This document shows, one piece after another, positions 55,458 to 62,189 of a stretch of 62,189 nucleotides of DNA. This stretch comes from Bifidobacterium phasiani (GTDB lineage Bacteria > Actinomycetota > Actinomycetes > Actinomycetales > Bifidobacteriaceae), in assembly GCF_019331775.1 (NCBI RefSeq), contig NZ_JAHBBD010000018.1, positions 1 to 62,189 on the forward strand, written 5' to 3'. Below the pieces are notes generated by a model that made no database searches, had not been told where the DNA came from, and was given only the letters and a program-made list of their open reading frames with translations. The first letter of the stretch is position 1; every line of letters starts with the position of its first letter. A program made the position numbers and the translations under genes.

Positions 55458-55904
55458 CTACTCGGCCACGACCTTCACGGTGAAGGACGCGGTGATCTCC
55501 GGGTGCAGGGCCACGGTGGCGGGGAACTCGCCGGTGGTCTTGATGACCTCGACGGTGATCGCCTTCGGGTCGACGGCCGCGGTGGGGGCCATGGCCTTGG
55601 CGATGGCGTCGGCGGAGATGCCGCCGAACAGCTTGCCGGACTCGGACACCTTGGCGGCGATCTCGACGGTCGTGCCCTCGATGGCGGCCTTGGCGGCGAC
55701 GGCATCCTCGCGGGTGGCGACGGCCTTGGCCAGGCGGGCGCGGCGCATCGACTCGATCTGGGCGGCGGCGCCCTTGGTCCACGCGAAGGCCATGCCCTGC
55801 GGGATCAGGTAGTTGCGCGCGTAGCCGGTCTTGACGGTGACGACGTCACCGGACTGGCCCAGGTTGGACACGGTCTGGGTGAGAATAACCTTGGTTTCAG
55901 CCAT
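55458..55904 (-). CDS. rplI: 50S ribosomal protein L9
   Basis: 148 residues: N-terminal rRNA-binding domain ([34 protein letters not shown]), long central helix, C-terminal domain ending [11 protein letters not shown]. Last gene of the operon, 20 nt after rpsR. Confidence 0.97.
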   Translation of the reverse strand: MAETKVILTQTVSNLGQSGDVVTVKTGYARNYLIPQGMAFAWTKGAAAQIESMRRARLAKAVATREDAVAAKAAIEGTTVEIAAKVSESGKLFGGISADAIAKAMAPTAAVDPKAITVEVIKTTGEFPATVALHPEITASFTVKVVAE

Positions 55905-55924
55905 GATGAATCCTCCTATCCGGA

Positions 55925-56173
55925 TCAGCGACCCGAGGTGGCGTACGGCAGCAGGGCCATCTCGCGGGCGTTCTTGATCGCCTTCGAGATCTCGCGCTGC
56001 TCCTGCACGGTGACACCGGTGATACGACGGGAACGGATCTTGCCGCGATCGGAGATGAACTTGCGCAGCAGCGCGACGTCCTTGTAATCGATCTCGGTGA
56101 CCTTGGCGGCCTTCAGCGGGTTCGGCTTCTTCTTGAACGGCTTGACCGGCGGTTGCGGCCTCTTGCGTGACAT
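55925..56173 (-). CDS. rpsR: 30S ribosomal protein S18
   Basis: 82 residues: basic N-terminus then [50 protein letters not shown], the S18 core that pairs with S6. AGGAG upstream. Confidence 0.97.
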   Translation of the reverse strand: MSRKRPQPPVKPFKKKPNPLKAAKVTEIDYKDVALLRKFISDRGKIRSRRITGVTVQEQREISKAIKNAREMALLPYATSGR

Positions 56174-56242
56174 CTGATGTTCTCCTTATGACTGGTTTGA
56201 ATACGTTTCAAGCGCGGCATCGGCCGGCGATGCGCCGGCGGA

Positions 56243-56878
56243 TCAGAACTCGGGCTCGTCGGCGTCCCCGCCGAAATCGCTGGTGGCGCCGAACGACGAG
56301 AACCCGGAGCCGGCACCGGAACCGGTGTCGCCCCACGGATCGACCGGAGCGGCGTTGTTCGCGGGAGCGGCGGATGCGCCGCCCTGGTAGCCCGCGCCGC
56401 CGGAGTACCCGGCACCGCCCTGGTAGCCGCCGTTGTTGCCGCCAAAGCCGCCATTGCCGCCGAATCCGCCGTTGTTGCCGGCGAATCCGCCGCGGTTGCC
56501 GCCCGAGAAGCCGGACGACTGGCGGGTGACCTGGGCGGTGGCGTAGCGCAGCGACGGGCCGATCTCGTCGACCGTCATCTCCACGACGGTACGCTGGGTG
56601 CCGTCGTTCGCCTGGTACGAGCGCTGGGACAGACGCCCCTGCGCGATCACGCGCATGCCCTTGGACAGGCTCGCCGCGCAATGCTCGGCAAGATCACGCC
56701 ACGCCGAGCAGCGCATGAACAGGGCCTGCCCGTCCTCCCACTGCTGGGTCTGGCGGTTGAACGTGCGCGGGGTCGACGCGATCGTGAAGCTCGCGACGTT
56801 CGCGCCGCCGCCGGTGGTGCGCAGCTCGGGGTCCGCGGTGAGGTTGCCCACCACGGTGATGACCGTCTCGCCTGCCAT
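56243..56878 (-). CDS. ssb: Single-stranded DNA-binding protein
   Basis: 211 residues. OB fold (residues 1-~115: [54 protein letters not shown]), then a Gly/Asn-rich linker ([15 protein letters not shown]) and an acidic tip DADEPEF, in place of the common DDxPF. Located, as usual, between rpsF and rpsR. Confidence 0.97.
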   Translation of the reverse strand: MAGETVITVVGNLTADPELRTTGGGANVASFTIASTPRTFNRQTQQWEDGQALFMRCSAWRDLAEHCAASLSKGMRVIAQGRLSQRSYQANDGTQRTVVEMTVDEIGPSLRYATAQVTRQSSGFSGGNRGGFAGNNGGFGGNGGFGGNNGGYQGGAGYSGGAGYQGGASAAPANNAAPVDPWGDTGSGAGSGFSSFGATSDFGGDADEPEF

Positions 56879-56925
56879 GTTGTACCTTCTTACCTTGTAC
56901 CGCAGCTTGATGCGTTATGAACGGC

Positions 56926-57222
56926 TTACTTGGCGTCCTTACGAAGGATCTTCGTACGGATCACGGACTCGTTGAGGTTGAGGACACGGTCGAGCTCGTT
57001 GCTCGTGGCCGGCTCGCAGGTGTAGTTCACGACGACGTAGTTGCCCTCGGTCTTACCGGCGATCTCATAGGCGAGCTTGCGGCGGCCCCAGTAATCGGTG
57101 CCGTCGATGGTGCCGCCTTCCTTGGTGACGAGCTCCAGATACTGCTCGGTCAGCTTCTTCAGACCGCGCTCATCCAGCTCAGGATCAGCAATGAACATCA
57201 GTTCGTACTTATGCGCAGACAT
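56926..57222 (-). CDS. rpsF: 30S ribosomal protein S6
   Basis: 98 residues: [61 protein letters not shown]. First gene of the operon; GGAGG 6 nt before the ATG. Confidence 0.97.
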   Translation of the reverse strand: MSAHKYELMFIADPELDERGLKKLTEQYLELVTKEGGTIDGTDYWGRRKLAYEIAGKTEGNYVVVNYTCEPATSNELDRVLNLNESVIRTKILRKDAK

Positions 57223-57708
57223 CACCCACCTCCTTCGGACTATCGGCCGCGGACCTTCCGCGGCAGGAGTGTGCTTGCGTGCCGCCCGCGGATGCACCGC
57301 GGGCAACCCCAGTAGGTTAACCCGCGGGCTGGACGGCCCGGCGGCGCGTCGCGCCGGCCGCGAGGCGGCCGAAACCAATGCGGCGCCGCCGACGCCGCCG
57401 CGGTTGATGACGCCGTCCCGAACGCGACAGCACCACGACACGCCCGGGCCGGACACCGGCCGGATACCAACGAACGACCGGCCTGAGGCGGGACGCGTGC
57501 CGCCAAGTCTCGTTCGGGCGCCGGAGTCACGGCGATCACGAGAACGAACTCACACGCGTCCCGGGCCCCGTCCGCCGGAATATGAGACCTATTCCAGAAC
57601 ACCGACGCCCCCCCACACACAGATTCCCGACGACGGCGCGGTATAGACGCGTCTCGCGCACACGAGGAACGGCCCCCACGGGTTCCCGATGACTCTATCT
57701 TGACTAGC
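57223..57708. other. rpsF leader and gene-free interval
   Basis: About 485 bp between rpsF and palindrome copy C. The first 80 bp hold two hairpins (below). The rest is GC-rich with no gene. Confidence 0.5.
57247..57304 (-). promoter_or_regulatory. Two hairpins in the rpsF leader
   Basis: CCGCGGA-N3-TCCGCGG (57247-57263) and GCCCGCGG-N5-CCGCGGGC (57284-57304) lie just before the Shine-Dalgarno of rpsF. Many bacteria regulate this operon by S6:S18 binding its leader; whether this leader matches that structure was not established. Confidence 0.4.
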
Positions 57709-57876
57709 TGCGGTAGATTCGGGCCCTTGCGGACATCTATCTGCACTATGTGGGGCACCAGATCCGAAGCACCCGGAGTATCGACGGCGTCATTCCGCCG
57801 GTCATACTCCGGGTATGGCCGCCAAGCCGCCTCACATAACGCAGATAGATGTCTGCAGATGGCCGAATCCGCTACA
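57709..57876 (+). repeat. 168-bp palindromic element, copy C
   Basis: Same length and orientation as A and B. Thirteen-bp stem GACATCTATCTGC/GCAGATAGATGTC (57732-57744 with 57841-57853), inner stem CCCGGAGTAT/ATACTCCGGG, loop with GACGGCGTCATTCCGCCG. Flanks tgACTAGC and CCTAATGCAGATAT. Here the left end reads TGCGGT against GCTACA, so the terminal pairing is partly lost. Confidence 0.9.
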
Positions 57877-57971
57877 CCTAATGCAGATATCCCCCGACAG
57901 ACCCCGATCGGCCCGTTCCGAACCGGCCGCAGGGCCGCGGGGCCGCGGGGCCGCGGGGCCGCGAACACGCC

Positions 57972-59096
57972 CTACTGCAGGTCGATGGCCAGGCAGTCGT
58001 CGGTCGTGTACCCGTTCGCGGAGCACCACGCGTTGGCGTCAGCCGCCGATCCGAACCCCTCGCCGGAGAGGATCACGTAATAATCGGTCGTGCCGTTCTT
58101 CTGGTAGGTCGGGTAGTCGCCCGACCACACCAGCAGCGCCTTCGGGTGCCGCGCCCGCTTCTCCAGGAACTGCGCGTAGATGTCGCCGTAGTCCCAGGTC
58201 TTGCCCTCGACCTGCATGCCGTACTTCTTGCTCGACAGCTGCGTGGTGTAGGTGGTGTAGAACCCGCCCGCGGCGGCGCGGTCGTGCTCGCGCTGCCACG
58301 ACAGGGCGAACTGGGCGTTGCGCTCGATGTCCGCGTCCGGCACGTTCGCGCCGCCCAGCGCGCTCCCCGCACCGGCCGCCGGGGCGCCGTTCGCCGTTGC
58401 GCCGGTCTGCACGCCCACCTGCGCGGACGACGCGTCGATCTGATCGTACGGGCGCCAGTACTGCCCGATGCCGAACGCCAGCCGCGCCGTCGCCTCGCCG
58501 CCGTCGAACTCGATCGGCGCATCGGAGAAGTCGTAGACCGCGTCCGCGACGACGTTGCCACTATCGTCCTTGATTGTCACGCGCACGCCGCTCTCCTCGA
58601 ACGGCAGGTCGCCGCAGTCGTCGGACGTCAGCGCGATGTCGGCGACCAGCGACGTGCCACTCAGGCCGACGGACTCCAGGCTGGCCGATAGCGCGACGGA
58701 GCATGACGTCGGGGCGTCCGCGGAAGCGTCGGTGTTCTCGGCATCGCCATCCGCAGCGTCGGCATCCGCCCCGGAAACGCCCTGGGACGTGCTCCGCCCG
58801 GCGGTGCCGGACGACGCGTCCCCGTCATCGCGGAACACGAACCACCATGCGCCGACGCCAATGGCCGCGACCAGCACGACGATGACCGAAACAAGCGCCG
58901 CAATGACCGTGTTGCCGTTTTTCGCCGCCTTGGCGACCGGCTTCGAACCGCTCGCCGGCCCGCCAGCCGGCAGAATCGGGGAAACCTGAGCGCCCGGGGC
59001 CGCAGTCGAGGGGCGCGGCGTACCGCACTCCGTGCAGAACCGCACATCCGAGTCAAACGCTTTGCCACACTTCGGGCAATATAAGGTTTCTCCCAT
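57972..59096 (-). CDS. Zinc-ribbon membrane protein 2 of the toxin-like module
   Basis: 374 residues. N-terminal zinc ribbon CPKCGKAF...CTECG (residues ~6-32), Pro/Ala linker, one membrane helix (TVIAALVSVIVVLVAAIGVGAWWFVF), acidic Ser/Asp linker, an extracellular beta-rich domain with Cys residues (CSVALSASLESVGL, DDCGDLPF), and a C-terminal ~90-residue domain (FYTTYTTQLSSKKYGMQVEGK..., SGEGFGSAADANAWCSANGY) that resembles SPOR/peptidoglycan-type repeats only loosely. Start at 59096 chosen for AAGGA 5 nt upstream. Last gene of the module. Function unknown. Confidence 0.75.
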   Translation of the reverse strand: MGETLYCPKCGKAFDSDVRFCTECGTPRPSTAAPGAQVSPILPAGGPASGSKPVAKAAKNGNTVIAALVSVIVVLVAAIGVGAWWFVFRDDGDASSGTAGRSTSQGVSGADADAADGDAENTDASADAPTSCSVALSASLESVGLSGTSLVADIALTSDDCGDLPFEESGVRVTIKDDSGNVVADAVYDFSDAPIEFDGGEATARLAFGIGQYWRPYDQIDASSAQVGVQTGATANGAPAAGAGSALGGANVPDADIERNAQFALSWQREHDRAAAGGFYTTYTTQLSSKKYGMQVEGKTWDYGDIYAQFLEKRARHPKALLVWSGDYPTYQKNGTTDYYVILSGEGFGSAADANAWCSANGYTTDDCLAIDLQ

Positions 59097-59165
59097 CATG
59101 GTCCTTTCGTTTCCGGAATCGATGCGACCGCAGACGGACACGCGCCATCACGCAGTCGGAGGGCA

Positions 59166-59822
59166 TCAATCCACCACATCTTCGTCCGCGATGCCGTATT
59201 CCATGATCGCAACCGTTGACGTCTCCCATTCGCCGGCGGACGCATTGCCCCACAGACCGTTGTGGTAAGTCACCGCGGCCACGGCACACAGCACGAACAC
59301 CACGACAGCGACGGCGACGCCGATGAGAAACGTCCTCAGATCCTCCGCGGGAATGGGGGCGTTCGCTCCACCGGCGGTTTTCGACAGACCGGCGAAGCGC
59401 TTCCGATCCGCGCCGGACAGCGACGCCGGTCCTTCCGCCGCGCTGGCAATCGCGGCGCCCATCTTGTCCCCGACCTTCCCGGTGACCTTTCCCAAAATCC
59501 CGACGCCGTCCGCCGGCCGTACAGGCGCGGCCGGTTCCGGCGCGGCAGCCTTCGTGGACGGCACGGCATCCGGTCCCCTCCCAGCGGAGACGTCGTCGGA
59601 GGCGACGTCATTGGGGCCGACGGCCGGTCCGGCGCCGGATGTGACGGTGTTGGGGCCGACAGAACCCGGGAGGGCCACCCCGGAGGGGGCCGACGGCCGG
59701 TCCGGCGCCGGAGACGGCGCGGGACTCGTCGATGGCTTCTTTGCCGGCTTGCCGCAATGTCCGCAGAATTTCGCGTCATCCTTCAGTTTGCTGCCACAGT
59801 ATCCGCAATACATGGGATGCAC
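59166..59822 (-). CDS. Zinc-ribbon membrane protein 1 of the toxin-like module
   Basis: 218 residues from a GTG start (59822). Zinc ribbon CGYCGSKLKDDAKFCGHCGKPAKK at residues ~6-29, a long Pro/Ser/Ala linker, then one membrane helix near residue 170 (TFLIGVAVAVVVFVLCAVAAVTY) and a short external tail. The same plan (zinc ribbon, linker, one helix) as the neighbour at 57972-59096, but otherwise not similar. Twelve nt after the preceding gene, so very likely co-transcribed. Confidence 0.7.
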   Translation of the reverse strand: MHPMYCGYCGSKLKDDAKFCGHCGKPAKKPSTSPAPSPAPDRPSAPSGVALPGSVGPNTVTSGAGPAVGPNDVASDDVSAGRGPDAVPSTKAAAPEPAAPVRPADGVGILGKVTGKVGDKMGAAIASAAEGPASLSGADRKRFAGLSKTAGGANAPIPAEDLRTFLIGVAVAVVVFVLCAVAAVTYHNGLWGNASAGEWETSTVAIMEYGIADEDVVD

Positions 59823-59834
59823 CCGCCTTTCCTC

Positions 59835-60308
59835 TCACATGTCCGAATGTCCGGCAAAGAACGCATACAATTCCTGGAATGACGGGGATAGCCGACACCC
59901 ACGTTCCTGCAAGTAGGTCTCGTATGCCTGTCGTTGCCCGTCCGTCCAGGCCCCCTGCGTCAACAGGGCCTCCATCAATTCGCGCAGGGTCGCATCGAAG
60001 CGGCGGCGGTCAAGGAATCCCAGGTTTCCGCCCTCGTACTTCAACCCGTCCGTCGGCGGGAACGCCGACACAAGTTCGCGGCACCAAGGGGCTGACGGGT
60101 CGACGACGGCGTTCCCGGCGACGTCGTACACCGCATACGCGTACGACAGCAACGTGCCGTCAAGACGCCCCACGCGGACCAACGCCACCACGTACACGGC
60201 CCCGGCATGCCGGACCGCGAACATGTCCTGAACGGCGGAAGTGCAACCTTTCGCCGCGAATTCCCGGCTTTCGTAAATCGCCCGCGTCATCGAGTCGATA
60301 GTGTCCAT
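59835..60308 (-). CDS. Candidate immunity protein
   Basis: 157 residues, soluble, no recognised domain (MDTIDSMTRAIYESREF..., VYVVALVRVGRLDG, FPPTDGLKYEGGNLGF, SPSFQELYAFFAGH). Its ATG lies one base after the TGA of the protease-toxin-like gene, with AGGAG inside the end of that gene. In polymorphic toxin systems the gene directly after the toxin encodes its immunity protein; this is the only basis for the call. Confidence 0.6.
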   Translation of the reverse strand: MDTIDSMTRAIYESREFAAKGCTSAVQDMFAVRHAGAVYVVALVRVGRLDGTLLSYAYAVYDVAGNAVVDPSAPWCRELVSAFPPTDGLKYEGGNLGFLDRRRFDATLRELMEALLTQGAWTDGQRQAYETYLQERGCRLSPSFQELYAFFAGHSDM

Positions 60309-60309
60309 G

Positions 60310-62189
60310 TCATGCGCTCCTTCTTCTTGCCGTCACGCAACCCTGGTTCGTGACGTTAATCGAACCCAAGCCGTTGTACGCGCGCTGCAGCGCGTCGCGC
60401 GGAATCATCCTGGTCGTGCCGTTCCCCGTGTCCGATACGATGAAATAAGTCAGGTCGCCCTGCGCATCATAAACGGCATTCGACACATTGACGTAATGGT
60501 CGGCCTGGAAGGTGCCGTGGCCGGATTGCATGTCCGCATAGGAGTCGATCATTCTCCGATATTCATCGTCCGACAGATACCTTCCCTCGTCCAGATCGTT
60601 GGAGAAGTCGAACCGTTGGGCGTCGTCATAGTTCCACAGCAGGTCGGAGCTGACCGCCAGAGTCATCCCTTCCCCCGTTTTCAACCGCTCACCCAATTCA
60701 TCCAACGTCGGGACGTCGTTGCCGACGAACGCCGTCGAATCCAGACCATTGGCCTGATACATCTCCCGCACGTCGGATTCGACCGTGCCGCCCGACCGCG
60801 CATAATCGATGCTGCCGTCCGGCCCGTGCACGAATTCGCAGATCCCCGTGTTGCTGGCGTATTCGGCCAGCCGGTTCTCGCTGGTCACCTTTCTGCCATA
60901 GACATCGTTGATGCTTTTTGCGGTGGAGGCGATGCCGCAATCCTGGGACATGCCCAGTTCGTTGCGTCCCTGCATCCCCTCCATATGGGACATCCGTCCC
61001 ATGGGATTGGGGTAGACCATGTATTCGTTCCCGGTCTCCATATCGCGTACCGTGGCGACGTCCCGAGACAAATCCTCGTCGATGACGGTCATCTGATTGC
61101 CGCCGTCGAGTGGCAGGTCACGAGGCAGCTCGTCGAGGGCGTCTAGGGGGGCCATCCGGCTGTTGTATTCCGTCAGCATCTGACTCGCCCGTTCGGGATT
61201 CAACTTCTCCAACTGCCGATACCCGTCTTCGGAGAGTTCCTCCAGCCTGGTGTCGTTGAGTACCTCGAACACGTCGGTACTCCCGGTGAACACCTCACCC
61301 GGGATGCGGCCATCGGCAAGGGCGTCCGACACCGGCATGTCGTCAATCTGCTCGCCGCCGTCCTCCAATGCCCCATCGCGTTCGGACAGGTTCTCCGCGT
61401 TGTCGTCCAGACGATGCCGGTCATCCGAATCCGGTATTTCGTCAATGCCGTCGATCTCGGCCCCGCCGGTCATGTCGGCCGTATCGGGCATATCGGCCGC
61501 CTCATCCGAATCGATGGAATCGAAAGGCGCGGGCGCATCGACCGGTTCCGTCGAATCGACCCGTTCCATCGATTCCACCGGATCGGCAACGTCATCCGCC
61601 AGCACGTCGCCATCAGGCATATCAACCGGGCTGTCAGGTTCGACCACGTCCATGGCCTCGGTAACATCCGTCGGCTCGTCCGTTCCCGCCGAATCCGCCG
61701 GCATGTCGAGGTTCGTCGTTTCATCGGAGACGTCATCGGGCGAATCGTCGAGGGGCTCCATCGGCATATCGGGAATGTCATCCGCCAGCGGGGGAACATC
61801 GCCTTCCGCTTCCTCATCCATCTCGTGGATGTCACCGGCATCATCGATTGCCGTGTCCTCATCCGGTGGCATGTCGGAGATCTCCCCCTCCGTCTCACCA
61901 CGGTTCTCCGCAATCAACGCCTCATTCAGACGCTGCCACTCGGGATCACGCGAATACTCCGCATAATCCTCCCGACCATACCCATGCTCGAAGATATACG
62001 CCGTCATATCATCCAACGCACTGCTCTTCTCACCGGAAACCTCGACATCAAGCTGACCGCCATCATCCGGTGGCATGTCGGAGATCTCCCCCTCCGTCTC
62101 ACCACGGTTCTCCGCAATCAACGCCTCATTCAGACGCTGCCACTCGGGATCACGCGAATACTCCGCATAATCCTCCCGACCATACCCAT
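60310..62189 (-). CDS. Repeat-containing acidic protein with C-terminal papain/C39-like cysteine protease domain (5' end outside window)
   Basis: At least 625 residues; open to the edge of the window. From N to C: 68-residue tandem repeats (IAENRGETEGEISDMPPDD..., YIFEHGYGREDYAEYSRDPE), then ~330 residues very rich in Asp, Glu, Ser and Pro, a helical stretch (FEVLNDTRLEELSEDGYRQLEKL), and a C-terminal domain of ~190 residues. That domain has the hallmarks of papain-fold toxins/C39 peptidases: Cys in MSQDCGIASTAKSIND, His in ADHYVNVSNAVYD, and Asp/Asn in FIVSDTGNG. Long low-complexity N-terminus and toxic C-terminal tip followed by a tiny gap to the immunity candidate suggest a polymorphic toxin, perhaps exported. 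The export signal must lie upstream of the window. Confidence 0.75.
   Translation of the reverse strand, partial: GYGREDYAEYSRDPEWQRLNEALIAENRGETEGEISDMPPDDGGQLDVEVSGEKSSALDDMTAYIFEHGYGREDYAEYSRDPEWQRLNEALIAENRGETEGEISDMPPDEDTAIDDAGDIHEMDEEAEGDVPPLADDIPDMPMEPLDDSPDDVSDETTNLDMPADSAGTDEPTDVTEAMDVVEPDSPVDMPDGDVLADDVADPVESMERVDSTEPVDAPAPFDSIDSDEAADMPDTADMTGGAEIDGIDEIPDSDDRHRLDDNAENLSERDGALEDGGEQIDDMPVSDALADGRIPGEVFTGSTDVFEVLNDTRLEELSEDGYRQLEKLNPERASQMLTEYNSRMAPLDALDELPRDLPLDGGNQMTVIDEDLSRDVATVRDMETGNEYMVYPNPMGRMSHMEGMQGRNELGMSQDCGIASTAKSINDVYGRKVTSENRLAEYASNTGICEFVHGPDGSIDYARSGGTVESDVREMYQANGLDSTAFVGNDVPTLDELGERLKTGEGMTLAVSSDLLWNYDDAQRFDFSNDLDEGRYLSDDEYRRMIDSYADMQSGHGTFQADHYVNVSNAVYDAQGDLTYFIVSDTGNGTTRMIPRDALQRAYNGLGSINVTNQGCVTARRRSA
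61861..62189 (-). repeat. 204-bp in-frame tandem repeat, at least 1.6 copies
   Basis: Sequence from 62065 to the end of the window is identical to 61861-61985. Period is 204 bp = 68 codons. Identity without silent changes implies recent duplication or gene conversion; the array runs beyond the window. Confidence 0.9.

Overview
High-GC Gram-positive chromosome, most probably a Bifidobacterium (Actinomycetota). Support: uniformly GC-rich coding with actinobacterial marker families (GlnR-type regulator, DUF2469, DUF3152, long-N-terminus Rho), a HAIR operator in front of clpB, a class C sortase/pilin locus with a poly-G run, and many genes that start 6-8 nt after a TAnnnT -10 box without a Shine-Dalgarno sequence (leaderless mRNAs). 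The species cannot be fixed from sequence alone.

Layout. 1-1.7 kb: the right end of a prophage (amidase endolysin, tyrosine integrase, tRNA-3'-end-like attachment site inside a perfect 27-bp inverted repeat). 1.7-28.3 kb: mostly core genome: an LPXTG surface protein, glgE, ppa, a membrane protein divergent from a GlnR-like regulator, nth, a family-5 solute-binding protein, valS, chorismate mutase, an Lrp regulator divergent from an aminotransferase, rho, a FAD oxidoreductase, a GNAT/DUF2469 pair, gatCAB and an ABC-2 transporter. 28.3-31.1 kb: an AbiEi-like solitary protein and 1.4 kb of gene-free DNA filled with degenerate tandem repeats. 31.1-40.6 kb: TrmH methyltransferase, a decayed phosphoribosyltransferase, rmuC, clpB under HspR/HAIR control, FAH-family hydrolase, acylphosphatase and the PLP-binding YggS protein.

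40.6-49.8 kb: a lower-GC sortase-dependent pilus island read on the minus strand: VWA-domain adhesin (with a G10 slippage tract in its signal-peptide codons), fimbrial pilin, class C sortase, and two paralogous HTH proteins. 49.9-57.2 kb: gluQ with a coupled DUF3152 metalloprotease-like gene, aquaglyceroporin, tRNA-Lys(CTT), SRAP peptidase, and the rpsF-ssb-rpsR-rplI operon. 57.9-62.2 kb: a four-gene minus-strand module headed by a truncated-by-window, repeat-containing acidic protein with a C-terminal papain/C39-like cysteine-protease domain, followed by a candidate immunity gene and two zinc-ribbon membrane proteins. This looks like a polymorphic toxin system.

The most unusual signal is non-coding: three copies (37770-37937, 54013-54180, 57709-57876) of an exactly 168-bp, perfectly symmetric palindrome with a conserved 20-nt loop motif. 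The copies share length and orientation, have diverged in sequence, but keep pairing through compensatory changes. I do not recognise it as a described element.
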